From the NCBI RefSeq assembly GCF_001911425.1, contig NZ_MPPL01000001.1, forward strand, positions 4,715,314 through 4,779,313: DNA of 64,000 bases, given 5' to 3'. Positions 52,243 to 62,654 of the stretch are shown here, one piece after another. The stretch comes from Mucilaginibacter polytrichastri. Its GTDB lineage: Bacteria; Bacteroidota; Bacteroidia; Sphingobacteriales; Sphingobacteriaceae. Position 1 is the stretch's first letter. Each line of letters begins with the position of its first letter. The translations under genes and the position numbers were made by a program. The notes beneath the pieces were generated by a model. That model had not been told where the DNA came from and ran no database searches. It was given only the letters and a program-made list of their open reading frames with translations.

Positions 52243-55038
52243 TTATTTCTTCTGAGGTAGCAACTCAAAAGTGATCATATTCTTCCCGGACAGAAATACC
52301 TGTGCTGCCTGTTTTAGCGAAGCAGCATCAATTTGATTGGCATTTTTTAACAGGTCCTGTACCTGCAGCGGGTCGTCCTGGTTCTCAAATTGACTCGAAA
52401 TGTAGGCAGACCAAAAGCTATTATCCTTTAGTGCCTGTTCCAGGCTTTTTTGATACTGAGCTTTGAATTTTTCGATATCATCTGCCTCTGGACCGTTTTC
52501 GCGCAGCTTCTTTATTTCGTCTTGCAACAGCGACACAAGGTGATCGACATTTCGAGGCGCACAGCCGAATTGCACGATAATTGCAAAGCGATTTTGCGGC
52601 AGTTTGTTAAATCCTTCTGAAACCTGCGGGCTGTACACTTCACTCTCCGCTTCACGCAGGTGCTGCAATATCTTGATCTGCAGGATATCAGAAAGCGCCT
52701 TCAACTGTAGATTTGCCACTGGCCCGAAGTGATAATCGCCGCTAAGCACAACCCTGACGGTCGCCTTATTTTCAAGGCCCTTAAAGACTTTTTTGTCTAA
52801 AAGACCTGTCGGAATATGCTGGCCTAAGTTGCGCGGCTGCTCATGCTGGTGCGTTGTCGGCAATGAGCCAAGGTAGCGCTCCAGCAACGGCTGGAGCTTT
52901 TCAATAGTAAAGTTGCCTACAAATACAAAAGTAAAATTAGCCGCATCCGCAAATCGCTCCCGGTAAATGTCGTAGATCCGGTCGAGAGTTATGGCTTTCA
53001 GTCGGACTTCGGTAGGCGGCGCGTAACGGGGGCTGTAATTGCTCATGACATAATTGATCGTATCGGCAAAAACCTGGTTTGGGTTGTTGTAGCGGGTAGC
53101 CAGTTCCGCTATAGCTTTGTCCATGGTGTTTTTGAACATCAGCGTATCCTTACGCGGTGCAGTAAATTGCAGGTAGGTTAACTGCAAGGCGGTTTCGATA
53201 TCCTGCGGTGTGGTGCTGGCATTGATGTTCTCAGACCGCACGCCGATGCTGGCAGAGGAACGCGCCACTTTGCCTGTAAGCACCTGGCTTAACTGTACCG
53301 AATTGAATGAGCCCAACCCCATAAGCGACATCAGACTGCCGGCATTGGAGGCTGCATCGAAATTGGTCCCGTCATACAGCGATGTGCCTCCGGGGCTGAA
53401 GGCGCTGTAAATAATCTGGTCATTTTTAAAGTCTGTCGGCTTCAATAATACCCTCAATCCGTTGCTGAGAGTAAGCTTGGTAACACCGATCTGTGGGATT
53501 TCCTCACGGCTGACTACTTTACCCGGCTTAGGAAAATCTGACAGCAGGGGTTTAACGACTTGCTCCTCTCGATAAGATTCGATCTTTTCCTCACCGATGG
53601 CATTCATCCAACCGCTTACTATAGCGGAATCTGGCAGGCCGCCTTTGTCTTTTTCAGGCGCGGTCACGATGATGTCCACATCCTTCGATTGCAGGTAGCT
53701 GTTCATCAGGGCCGTAATATCTGCCAGGCTGATGCCTTTGATATGGTCCTGCGTGAACTGATATTCCCAGGTTATACCGGGAGAAGCTTCACCATGCAGG
53801 AACAGATTCTGGTATTCCTTTACAAAATTGACAGATGGGGTTTTACCTTGTTCGCTGACAGCATTCTGCAGGCCGCGGAGGTAATTTTGCTTTGCCCTGT
53901 TCAGTTCCTTCTCGGTAAAACCATAACGTTTAATACCCTCCAGTACGCGCCAGGCTTGCGCAAAACCCTGCTGCAACTGCCCTTGTTTTACGTTCACCGT
54001 GAAGCTGAACATATCGAGGTTGTTCAGCAAACCACCGATGCCCATACTAACGCCGGTAAACGCGGGGTTCGGCAGGCGCGCCAATTGTGCGTTGCGGCGC
54101 GTGTCGATCAGGTTATTTAACAGATTACTTTTGATAGAATTCAGATAATCCTGTTCTGTCTTCAATGCGGGTGCCTCATGTTTCATGATCACATCAAGAC
54201 TGACATCAGGTTGTTCCTTATCGGTTACAGCAAGGAACTGGATTTTACCGGTAAGCGGTATGGTATATGGTGTTCTAGGTCGCTCATTCGCCGGATTCTT
54301 TAAATCGGCGAATTTGGCTTTGACCAGTTTTTCAGCTTCATTTACATCGATATCGCCCACAATAATCAGCGCTTGCAGGTCCGGACGGTACCAGTCATGG
54401 TGAAATCGTTTGATGACCGCCGGTTTAAACCCGGTGAGCACTGCATCAAGTCCGATAGGCAGACGGTCTGCATAGCGGGCGTGATTCAGCAGAACCGGAA
54501 AGGTCTGACGGGTTATCCGGTCCCTGGCACCTTTACCGAGTCGCTCTTCTTCAAGCACTACACCGCGTTCTTTATCAATCTCTGGCGGATCAAGGGTTGC
54601 TTCCTGCGCCCAGTCGCGCATGATGTTGAGCCCCGTGCCAAACATAGCCGGATCATCGGTCGGGATAGGCAGCTGATACACGGTTTCGTCAAAGCTGGTA
54701 AAAGCGTTAAGGTCGGCTCCGAAACGTACACCAGCCTTCTGCAGGTAATCGATCAGCTCATTTTTAGGATAATGTTTTGTGCCGTTAAAGTTCATGTGTT
54801 CCATGAAGTGTGCCAGTCCACGCTGGTCCTCGTCCTCCAAAATAGAGCCTGCCTTATTGACAAGGTATAATCCCACTCTTTTATTTGGCTGCTCGTTATG
54901 CCGGATATAGTAGGTAAATCCATTGGCTAGTTTGCCGGTGCGTACAGCCGGGTCGGCAGGGATAGTCTGTGCCTGCGCGGATAAAAAGCTACACAGGACG
55001 ATGCTGGTAATAGCTGTTTTCTTCAATAATTTGATCAT
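52243..55038 (-). CDS. M16-family zinc metallopeptidase
   Basis: The 931-aa protein has a signal peptide (LSAQAQ), an active M16 domain with the inverted zinc motif His77-x2-Glu80-His81 (HFMEHMNF) and the downstream EVVLEEE-type helix (ERGVVLEEERLG), and inactive second-half M16 domains. It is periplasmic or surface-exposed and cleaves peptides. It is the last gene of the FecR-SusC-SusD-TlpA-TlpA operon and could process the imported substrate. Confidence 0.93.
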   Translation of the reverse strand: MIKLLKKTAITSIVLCSFLSAQAQTIPADPAVRTGKLANGFTYYIRHNEQPNKRVGLYLVNKAGSILEDEDQRGLAHFMEHMNFNGTKHYPKNELIDYLQKAGVRFGADLNAFTSFDETVYQLPIPTDDPAMFGTGLNIMRDWAQEATLDPPEIDKERGVVLEEERLGKGARDRITRQTFPVLLNHARYADRLPIGLDAVLTGFKPAVIKRFHHDWYRPDLQALIIVGDIDVNEAEKLVKAKFADLKNPANERPRTPYTIPLTGKIQFLAVTDKEQPDVSLDVIMKHEAPALKTEQDYLNSIKSNLLNNLIDTRRNAQLARLPNPAFTGVSMGIGGLLNNLDMFSFTVNVKQGQLQQGFAQAWRVLEGIKRYGFTEKELNRAKQNYLRGLQNAVSEQGKTPSVNFVKEYQNLFLHGEASPGITWEYQFTQDHIKGISLADITALMNSYLQSKDVDIIVTAPEKDKGGLPDSAIVSGWMNAIGEEKIESYREEQVVKPLLSDFPKPGKVVSREEIPQIGVTKLTLSNGLRVLLKPTDFKNDQIIYSAFSPGGTSLYDGTNFDAASNAGSLMSLMGLGSFNSVQLSQVLTGKVARSSASIGVRSENINASTTPQDIETALQLTYLQFTAPRKDTLMFKNTMDKAIAELATRYNNPNQVFADTINYVMSNYSPRYAPPTEVRLKAITLDRIYDIYRERFADAANFTFVFVGNFTIEKLQPLLERYLGSLPTTHQHEQPRNLGQHIPTGLLDKKVFKGLENKATVRVVLSGDYHFGPVANLQLKALSDILQIKILQHLREAESEVYSPQVSEGFNKLPQNRFAIIVQFGCAPRNVDHLVSLLQDEIKKLRENGPEADDIEKFKAQYQKSLEQALKDNSFWSAYISSQFENQDDPLQVQDLLKNANQIDAASLKQAAQVFLSGKNMITFELLPQKK

Positions 55039-55059
55039 TAATTTTTGTTTTCCGGTAGA

Positions 55060-56238
55060 TTATTTGTTTAATAGAGATGCCAGTTTTTTCTGCAGGTCTT
55101 CACCGCGCAGGTTTTTAGCAATAATGGTCCCATCAGGGGCTATCAGATAATTTTGCGGGATGGATATGACATGATATAGTTTTGCAGCAGCGTTGTTCAT
55201 ACCATTCAGATCTGCCAGTTCCGTACAAGGCAAGCCATCGCTTTTTATGGCCTCCAGCCATGCGTTTTTTTGCCCTCCGGCATCTAACGAAACGCCCAGT
55301 ACTTCAAATCCTTTATCTTTATAATTGTTGTAAGCCCTAATCAAATTGGGGTTTTCAGCTCTGCAGGGCCCGCACCAACTAGCCCAGAAATCAAGCAACA
55401 CATATTTTCCCTTGTGGGATGATAAACTTACCGGCTTGCCCTCCGTATCGTTCATCGTAAAATCTATGGCTTTACTGCCAAGCGGGATCATTGCGTCATT
55501 GGCTGTTACCCGCGCATCAAATTCGGCAGCGGCTTTATCGAATTTCGCAACTATTTTTGCAATGGCCAGTTTATAAACTTTTGGTGCAGTTACCGGGAGA
55601 CTGTGTTGTAATAAATCCACCAGTACGGTTTTCATGACCGTCGCCTCGCTCAGTTGGGACCAGGTGAGGTAGGGTGTTAGTACTGAGCCTGGGTGGTCCA
55701 GCGGATAGTACATGATCTCGTCAACAACCCGGGTATACATGGCTATTAAAGCTGATTGGGTTTTCTCATGAAATACCTGGTCTGTTTTGTACCGCTCACC
55801 CGCTTGCGCCTTTTTCAAAACCGCTATGGAATCCCTGGCGTCCCGGCCCATCGCCTCATACTCCCGCTGCGCCACGGCAGCAGAGCCGCTTACTTTTATG
55901 TTTTGCAAGCTTTCGCTTGCGGACACCTGCAATTCGCCCTTTTGAAGCATAATGCCTGCGGCGTTTTTGCCTAACGTAGTATGATTCTTATCGGTGGTGA
56001 GTATGCCCATGGATACGACGTTACCGGTACTGCCGGTCAGCGTAAATTTTCCAGCTGTCACCAACGCGCTGTCGGGTGTTAAATTTAATATCGGGATGTA
56101 GACCAGGTATATTTTGGCAGGCATATCCTTCATATTGGTCAATATGCCGTTGATCACCACATCCCTGGTTTGCCCAAATGATGTGTAAGCAATGGCGCTT
56201 AGCAGCGCTATGCCTGCTATCATTTTGTGAAATCTCAT
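55060..56238 (-). CDS. TlpA-like protein with N-terminal DUF4369-type domain
   Basis: The 392-aa protein has a signal peptide, a beta-sandwich DUF4369-like N-terminus (VVINGILTNMKDMPAKIYLV), a helical middle and a thioredoxin domain with WASWCGPCRAE (CGPC pair) and ISIPQNYLIAPDGTII. It is periplasmic, membrane-anchored or lipidated. It lies 21 nt before the M16 gene. It is a close paralogue of the protein at 56272. Confidence 0.92.
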   Translation of the reverse strand: MRFHKMIAGIALLSAIAYTSFGQTRDVVINGILTNMKDMPAKIYLVYIPILNLTPDSALVTAGKFTLTGSTGNVVSMGILTTDKNHTTLGKNAAGIMLQKGELQVSASESLQNIKVSGSAAVAQREYEAMGRDARDSIAVLKKAQAGERYKTDQVFHEKTQSALIAMYTRVVDEIMYYPLDHPGSVLTPYLTWSQLSEATVMKTVLVDLLQHSLPVTAPKVYKLAIAKIVAKFDKAAAEFDARVTANDAMIPLGSKAIDFTMNDTEGKPVSLSSHKGKYVLLDFWASWCGPCRAENPNLIRAYNNYKDKGFEVLGVSLDAGGQKNAWLEAIKSDGLPCTELADLNGMNNAAAKLYHVISIPQNYLIAPDGTIIAKNLRGEDLQKKLASLLNK

Positions 56239-56271
56239 AGATTACAATTTGCTCGTTAAATCTTTTTCAGA

Positions 56272-57468
56272 TCATTTGCCGAATAGAGACGCCAGCTTCT
56301 TAGCCAGGTCGTCGCCACGCAAATTTTTAGCGATAATTACGCCATTAGGATCCAGCAGAAAATTTTGGGGGATAGACTTTACATCATAAGTTTTTGCCGC
56401 AGCATTCGCCCACCCCTTCAAGTCGGAGACCTGGGTCCAGGCCAGGGCATCAGTTGCAATGGCTTTAATCCAGGCAGCCCTGGATGATTCTGCATCGAGT
56501 GATACGCCGAAAACGGTAAAGCCTTTACCCTGATATTGTTTGAAAAGCTTAACCACATTCGGGTTCTCTGCACGGCATGGTGCACACCAGCTGGCCCAGA
56601 AATCAACCAATACATATTTGCCTTTTAATGATGCCAGGCTGACCGGCTTGCCCGCCGGATCGTTTTGCGTAATATCTGCAGCCTGACTTCCCAGCGGCAC
56701 TTTACTTTGGCCGTCCAGCGTTTTGGCCTGTGCCGCTTTGATGGCAGAATCTATGGTGACTTTAGTTTTATTATTTAGCCTGACAATTTCCAGTCCCAGT
56801 TTATCAGCCTTTACCTTTTCCGGAAGCAGGCTGATCAGGGTGTCCTTTCCTTCCTGTTTAATCAAGGGTAAGGCAACCAGGATATAGGTTCCATAAGGAC
56901 TAATCCTGTTTTGCGGATTTACCTTAATGTACTTATACATGTTAACTATACCGGTTATACTGTTGCTGAAGGCCTGCCCGTTTATTTTTTTCTGCAATGC
57001 CTTGTCCGCTTTGTAAGCTTCTGTGATTTTTACCATTTTAATGGAATCGGCAGTTTTTTTTGTACTGCCCTTCATGTCATCGTACTGATGGTTGGCCAGG
57101 GAGCCGCTGCCGGTAACCTTGAGGTTATCGAGCGTGCCGTCGGAAGTTATGGCCAGCTCACCCTTATCTAAGACTACCGTAATTTTATCTTCGGCCATAA
57201 CATTATGGCCTGATGTAATGAAGACCATAACAGGCTCATCTACGGTAAGCTGGCCGCTGAAATGATACGCGCCGTTTTTTACCTCGGCACTATCGGTCGG
57301 CTTGGAAAGTAACCCCATGGGAATCGCCTCCTTCAAATATACTTTTGAAGGCATCGGCGATATATTTTGCAATTTTCCCTTAATTGTAAACTGCAAAGTT
57401 TGTGCATGCACAGTCGCAGCTAAGAATAATCCTAATGCAGTAGTACCAAATAATTTACTCGTCTTCAT
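56272..57468 (-). CDS. TlpA-like protein with N-terminal DUF4369-type domain, paralogue
   Basis: The 398-aa protein has the same layout as its neighbour at 55060: signal peptide (AATVHAQ), TIKGKLQNISPMPSKVYL, helical middle, and thioredoxin with WASWCAPCRAE and the same PQNFLLDPNGVIIAKNLRG end. A tandem gene duplication is evident. It is 33 nt upstream of its copy. It is separated from susD by 166 nt with a strong hairpin. Confidence 0.92.
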   Translation of the reverse strand: MKTSKLFGTTALGLFLAATVHAQTLQFTIKGKLQNISPMPSKVYLKEAIPMGLLSKPTDSAEVKNGAYHFSGQLTVDEPVMVFITSGHNVMAEDKITVVLDKGELAITSDGTLDNLKVTGSGSLANHQYDDMKGSTKKTADSIKMVKITEAYKADKALQKKINGQAFSNSITGIVNMYKYIKVNPQNRISPYGTYILVALPLIKQEGKDTLISLLPEKVKADKLGLEIVRLNNKTKVTIDSAIKAAQAKTLDGQSKVPLGSQAADITQNDPAGKPVSLASLKGKYVLVDFWASWCAPCRAENPNVVKLFKQYQGKGFTVFGVSLDAESSRAAWIKAIATDALAWTQVSDLKGWANAAAKTYDVKSIPQNFLLDPNGVIIAKNLRGDDLAKKLASLFGK

Positions 57469-57581
57469 ATTGATTTTTGGACTTAATGTTTATAGGTGAT
57501 AAAAAGTATGGCAGGCTGATCATCTGCCGAAAAAATGGCAGACGTGATTTTTTTTTTAATCAACTACCAATGATCATCAGA

Positions 57582-57615
57582 AACATATGACCGGCGCTCG
57601 CGCCGGTCATATGTT
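57582..57615. terminator. strong hairpin in the susD-tlpA gap
   Basis: A 15-bp stem centred on ctcg (acatatgaccggcg with cgccggtcatatgt plus one more A-T pair) lies just after the susD stop. There is no T run straight after it on the minus strand, so it may be a partial terminator or mRNA-stabilising stem that keeps susC/susD transcript levels above those of the downstream genes. Confidence 0.65.
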
Positions 57616-57634
57616 CTAAGGCATATTTTATTTT

Positions 57635-59086
57635 TTAATACCCTGGATTTTGTGTGAGGTGAGAATCCGCTTGAATTTCAGTTAATGGTAGGGGTATTAA
57701 TGCTTTATAAGAGCTCCAGGTTCCGCCCTTCAATGGGGCCGCAACGCCCATAACCGCGTCAAGCTGGCCGGTTCTTTTCAGGTCGAACCAACGGTGCCCA
57801 AATTCCGTGAATAATTCTATTCTTCGTTCATTATAAATAGCATTTAACAGATCGCTTTGTGTCGTGGCTGTAGTATTACCCAGCCCCGCCCTGGTACGAA
57901 TGGCATTCAGATCACTCTGTGCTCCGATGTTGTTGTTTTGCTGCGCGCGGGACTCGGCGCGGATGAGGTATTGTTCTGCCAGCCTGAACATGATCGGGTA
58001 TTCAGTGATCAGCGATACGCTGGCAACGGAGTTTTGTTTGTATTTAGCCGCGTAATAGTAAGTGTTCGCTCCTGACGAAATTTTACCTACCCAATTGGAA
58101 AACCGGTTATCACCGCCTTCAAATGCGCCGAGCAGGCTATTGCTTAACGCATAGTCATTTGCTACACTGGTCGGTGCCGCAACCATCAACAGCACATTGA
58201 CATCCGCATTGCCATAATTAACAGAAATTGATTGCAATTGCCAGATGGCCTCACGCGATGCCTTAAGGAAAACGTTGGTTAAAACAGGTTCCAATACATA
58301 GCTTGAGGCATTGATTATATTGGATGCCTGGGCCTCCGCATTTTTCCAATCCTTTGTATATAGATACACCCGCGACAGCAGCGCGTTTACAGCCTGCTTA
58401 TTCGGTAAAATCCGGCTTGTGGTCGTAAGACCGGCCAGGGTTACGTAGGAATTGTCAGGTAACAGGCTTTGAGCATCGATCAGGTCCTTGATCACCTGCT
58501 GAATCACTGTCGCGGCAGGTGCGCGGCTCGCGATACTGTTTACGGCCGGATCTGTGCCAAGTATCAGCGGAACATCTCCGTATAGATTCACCGCGTTAAA
58601 ATAGATAAAGGCCCTGATGAATTTTACCTCTCCCATTAGTTGTGCTTGTACAGCAGGCGTTAATGAAGCCGCTGAGGCTGAAGACAATCCTTGAATAACC
58701 GAATTACAGATAAATATCTCTGAATAAATTTCCGGCCAGTAGTAATTATTATTATTCAGGGTAGTAAGTGAATTGGCATAAAACAAATTCGGGGGCGAAC
58801 TGGCGGGCGCAGCATAAAAAGTAAATTCATCGGCCGCCAGCCCCTGCAGGATCGAAATGCTTCCCGTTCCGTTATACATATGGCCTGATGAAGCCAGGCT
58901 TGACAAAAGGCCGCTTACTGCAGCTTCAGCAGTGCCGTCGGAGGTGTATACATTGGCTGTATTGATCAAGGTGGTTGGCGCGCCAATATCTATTGCTTTT
59001 TTACAGCCTGAAATCCCTGCTACCATTATCAGCCCTGCCAGGCAGATCAATATTTTTACGGTTTTTATATCGTTATATCGTTTCAT
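57635..59086 (-). CDS. SusD/RagB-family outer-membrane lipoprotein
   Basis: The 483-aa product has a lipoprotein signal (GISGCKKA), the SusD fold (MGEVKFIRAFIYFNAVNLYG, ALLSRVYLYTKDWKNAEAQ), and the C-terminal block with YNERRIELFTEFGHRWFDLK and IPLPLTEIQADSHLTQNPGY. It follows susC by 10 nt. Its surface-lid role is with the SusC at 59.1 kb. Confidence 0.93.
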   Translation of the reverse strand: MKRYNDIKTVKILICLAGLIMVAGISGCKKAIDIGAPTTLINTANVYTSDGTAEAAVSGLLSSLASSGHMYNGTGSISILQGLAADEFTFYAAPASSPPNLFYANSLTTLNNNNYYWPEIYSEIFICNSVIQGLSSASAASLTPAVQAQLMGEVKFIRAFIYFNAVNLYGDVPLILGTDPAVNSIASRAPAATVIQQVIKDLIDAQSLLPDNSYVTLAGLTTTSRILPNKQAVNALLSRVYLYTKDWKNAEAQASNIINASSYVLEPVLTNVFLKASREAIWQLQSISVNYGNADVNVLLMVAAPTSVANDYALSNSLLGAFEGGDNRFSNWVGKISSGANTYYYAAKYKQNSVASVSLITEYPIMFRLAEQYLIRAESRAQQNNNIGAQSDLNAIRTRAGLGNTTATTQSDLLNAIYNERRIELFTEFGHRWFDLKRTGQLDAVMGVAAPLKGGTWSSYKALIPLPLTEIQADSHLTQNPGY

Positions 59087-59096
59087 TGTGTTTTTA

Positions 59097-62000
59097 TTAA
59101 AGGGTTAATCTTAAACCGGCGGTAATAACTCTTAACGGCGGTAGTGAAAAAACGCTTTGCGTTTCCGGGTCAAGGCCTTTGTAACCTGTGATGGTTAACA
59201 GGTTATCGCCTTGTAAAAATATACGCGCGCTATGCATGCCCAATTTTTCCGAAATCGTTTGTGGTAGCGAATAGCTGAGCGCGAGATTTTGTAAGCGGAT
59301 ATAAGAAGCATCTCCGTAAGCAAAATTGCTTTGTGTCAGATCTCCCTGGTATAAAATTAAGAGGAAGTTGGTTCCGTACCGCTGAACATTGGTAATATCG
59401 CCGGGCTTTTGCCAGCGGTTCAACGCAATCGGAAGCGTATTGCTCGGACTATAGCCGGGAGGACTTGTAAGGTTACCATATTCATTCAAACCTCTTTGCT
59501 TGACAAACCTAAACAAAAAGCTAAGCGTGAATTGCTTATAGTTAATGTTGTTTTGTACCGAACCATAAAAATCCGGATTGGTGTTGACCAGTTGGGTTTT
59601 GTCGGCTATTGGATTTGGAAGAGATGCAAAACTGCCGTTAGCAGCTATAACCCGGTAGGTACCGGTTTGAGGGTCTACCCCTCCAAATTGATAGGCTTTA
59701 ATAATATTAACCGGCTGCCCGATAACATAGGTGTTGGCATAGGGCGAAGATGTGAGACCCGGAAACTTGGTTAGTTTGTTGCGATCACTGGTAAAAATAA
59801 CGGTTGTTGTCCAGGTGATGTCTTTACTGGCGATATTGTGTGTGGTAAGTGTTGCATCAAAGCCTTGGTTTTGAACGGTTGCCGGGAGATTTTCAGCGAT
59901 TGAATTGAAGCCGGTAATTACCGGAAGCGTTGCCCCGGTTAACAGGCCCGTGGTGCGATTACGGTAAAAGTTGGTTTCAAACGAAATGCGGCCTTGCAGG
60001 AATTGAAGTTCCAGGCCTAATTCCGCTTTGGTGGTGGTTTCCCAGGACAGGTTGGGATTCGGTAAGCGGGTCGGTGTGAGGCCTGAAACACCGCCGTATA
60101 CTGCTGAACTTGATGAAGAACCGAGACTGCTGTAGGTGCTTAAATAAGAATAAGGGGAAATATTATCGCGGCCGGTAGTTCCGTAGCTGCCGCGTAATTT
60201 ACCAAAACTTAAAAATGATACATTGTTTTTGATCAAACCTTCTTCAGAAAATATCCAGCCCGCACCTACGGCTGAGAACAAATGGTATTGCCTGTTTTGG
60301 CCAAAATTACTCGAGCCATCATCACGACCGCTTAGGTCGATATAATATTTATCCGCCCAGTTATAGTTGATACGGCCAAATGTTGCAGCGAGTTTGTTTG
60401 GATAAATGGCATAAGGAAATGCCGAGTTAATACTGGTGCCTCCGGTAATGCTGCTTAATAACAGGTCTGTAGAATATCCTGAGGCCGATAAAGCTACATT
60501 GGAATAGCTTTCATCCTGTAAACTGCCGCCTAAGGTAGCTGAAAGCTTACCACGGCCAATTTTTTTATTATAATTAACTTGTGGCTCAATACTCCAGGCA
60601 TAAGAGTTATCATAAGTGAAGGTGCTTGTGGGTATGCTAAGGGCATATGGCGGTGTAATAGTAGAAGGTGAGCCCAAAAACTCGTTCAGGTTTTGCTTAT
60701 TATAGCCTGTTGATAGTTTTATCTCCAGCTCAGGAATAGGCCTGTAGCTCAAAACAAGGGTTGAGGTCAGGTTGGTTCGCGGTGAGTTGTTAATGTAATT
60801 GCGCGCTAACAGTGGGTTCGCAAACGTATTGTTCTGAAAATTAAGCGCGCCGGTCGAGGTATACAATGCCGGGGCATCCGGCGGCAGGGTTCGCGCCGTG
60901 TACGTATAGTCAGTTTGGCCCATGGTGTTGATATCATACATATATCCGCCAATAAATGAGGCCGTAAACTTCTTATTGCTCGTACTGCTGTTCAGGCTTA
61001 CCGTTAAATTTGCGCTTTGGTCGTTACCGGATACCGGTTGAAGGCTGGTTAAGTAATTGTAACCGCCGCTGATCCGGTACTGCATCAGGTCGCTGCCGCC
61101 GGAGATGCCTAACTGTGCATTCGTAGTATGCCCAAAACCGCCAATCAGTTTTTTTTGCCAATTGGTACTGCGGGTGGTATCCCAAACGCCGTTTATGTCA
61201 ACATCACCGATAGGGTTGATAGCTGTATTGTCATTAGTGTGGGCCTCTCTACGCATTCGCAGGTATTGCTGCAAATTAAGTAAGGGCACCTCTTTAGCGA
61301 CATCGTTTACACCGGTGTAAAAGCTTGCGTCTATGGTGGCTGAGCCTGCTTTGCCTTTCTTAGTAGTGATCAGGATAACACCATCGGCACCTCTTGATCC
61401 GTAGATAGCTGTTGCATCAGCATCCTTTAATACGCTGATACTTTCAATGTCGTTAGGATTGATAAGGCTCAAGGCATCGTAAGCCCTGTTTCCTGTACCG
61501 TTGGCGCTGCGGACGCCGGAGGTAGTATTAAGGCTTTCTACACTTCCCCCGATGAATGGGACCCCGTCAATTACATATAACGGTACTGTCCCCGGATCAT
61601 TTTGACCCGGTAAACCGTTTAGGCCTGGCAGGCCATTAAGGCCGCGTATCGTTACTTTGTAGGTACTGGTTACGTTACCCGTATTTTTGGCCACGAGCAT
61701 TCCCGGAACCGTCCCTTGTAACACATCAAGCACATTTGTGGTAGGGTATTGCGCTATAGTTTTTGCATCCACGGTGGTTACGTCGCCGGTGTTGGCACGT
61801 TTGGTCGTCGTGCCGTACGCTATAACCTGCACCTCATCCAGTTTGCTGATATCTTCCTTCAACGTGATATACGCCGGATTTTTTAGCTGATCGGCCGGGA
61901 TCTCCTGGGTTATAAAACCAATGAATGAAAACTGTACAATGGCATCCGGGATGGTGACAGCCACAACGAATAAGCCTTTTTGGTTAGTAATAACGCCAAT

Positions 62001-62489
62001 ATTAGTGCCCTTTATCTTGACATTTACGCCCATCAGCGGATTCCCGCGCTCATCCGTTATTTTTCCTGAAAGGACGGTTGCCGGCAGTTCCGGTTTAAGT
62101 AGTGCTTTGGTGGTTTCAGCAAGCGGTTTTTCTTTTTCCTTGATAACAACATTTTTATCCTGTATGGTAAATCCGAAGGGTTGGCCTGCGAATAGCTGTT
62201 GAAGTACATCGTTAAGGTCTGCGTTCGTAACGTTAAGGCTCACGGGTTTGGTGTCGTTGAGCGTACTGTTGCTGTAGAAAAAGTTATAGCCGGTTTGGTC
62301 GCTGATCTGGTCAAGGACATTACTCAGCGGACTGTTCCTGACCTTCAGGCTCACCTTCTGGGCATAGGTCATCGCACTGACCTGCATAATTGCGAATAAT
62401 AATAGCAGCGTTGTGAGTTTCATCACCATTAAGAGTTTTTTTGTGCGGCCGCGGGGCTGCACAAAGGGGTCAAAGTAAATTTTGTACAT
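59097..62489 (-). CDS. SusC/RagA-family TonB-dependent transporter with STN domain
   Basis: The start at 62489 (MYKIYFDPFVQPRGRTKKLL) is chosen because the upstream 36 residues look non-coding and this Met precedes a basic stretch and a signal segment (LFAIMQVSAMTYAQ). An STN domain follows (LDQISDQTGYNFFYS), then CarboxypepD_reg (LSGKITDERGNPLMGVNV), plug and barrel, 1130 aa in all. The STN domain passes the substrate signal to FecR, here the gene upstream. It is typical of an ECF/anti-sigma-controlled system. Confidence 0.94.
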   Translation of the reverse strand: MYKIYFDPFVQPRGRTKKLLMVMKLTTLLLLFAIMQVSAMTYAQKVSLKVRNSPLSNVLDQISDQTGYNFFYSNSTLNDTKPVSLNVTNADLNDVLQQLFAGQPFGFTIQDKNVVIKEKEKPLAETTKALLKPELPATVLSGKITDERGNPLMGVNVKIKGTNIGVITNQKGLFVVAVTIPDAIVQFSFIGFITQEIPADQLKNPAYITLKEDISKLDEVQVIAYGTTTKRANTGDVTTVDAKTIAQYPTTNVLDVLQGTVPGMLVAKNTGNVTSTYKVTIRGLNGLPGLNGLPGQNDPGTVPLYVIDGVPFIGGSVESLNTTSGVRSANGTGNRAYDALSLINPNDIESISVLKDADATAIYGSRGADGVILITTKKGKAGSATIDASFYTGVNDVAKEVPLLNLQQYLRMRREAHTNDNTAINPIGDVDINGVWDTTRSTNWQKKLIGGFGHTTNAQLGISGGSDLMQYRISGGYNYLTSLQPVSGNDQSANLTVSLNSSTSNKKFTASFIGGYMYDINTMGQTDYTYTARTLPPDAPALYTSTGALNFQNNTFANPLLARNYINNSPRTNLTSTLVLSYRPIPELEIKLSTGYNKQNLNEFLGSPSTITPPYALSIPTSTFTYDNSYAWSIEPQVNYNKKIGRGKLSATLGGSLQDESYSNVALSASGYSTDLLLSSITGGTSINSAFPYAIYPNKLAATFGRINYNWADKYYIDLSGRDDGSSNFGQNRQYHLFSAVGAGWIFSEEGLIKNNVSFLSFGKLRGSYGTTGRDNISPYSYLSTYSSLGSSSSSAVYGGVSGLTPTRLPNPNLSWETTTKAELGLELQFLQGRISFETNFYRNRTTGLLTGATLPVITGFNSIAENLPATVQNQGFDATLTTHNIASKDITWTTTVIFTSDRNKLTKFPGLTSSPYANTYVIGQPVNIIKAYQFGGVDPQTGTYRVIAANGSFASLPNPIADKTQLVNTNPDFYGSVQNNINYKQFTLSFLFRFVKQRGLNEYGNLTSPPGYSPSNTLPIALNRWQKPGDITNVQRYGTNFLLILYQGDLTQSNFAYGDASYIRLQNLALSYSLPQTISEKLGMHSARIFLQGDNLLTITGYKGLDPETQSVFSLPPLRVITAGLRLTL

Positions 62490-62654
62490 TTGCTTAGTCT
62501 GGGTTGAGCAGCATGCCTTTAGGTTGTCGAGACGGTGGGCACCTGCGGTTCTTAAATAGTTATCATTAATTGTTTGGACGGTCCTGATTGGGGTCATTCC
62601 GGCTAATACCGGGGTGGCCTTTTTGTTTGCAGCAACCGGAGGCTAAGTATCGGG

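Noticed and set aside
53560..54120. 186-aa plus ORF inside the M16 gene
   Set aside because: Antisense shadow of a metallopeptidase gene with intact motifs.
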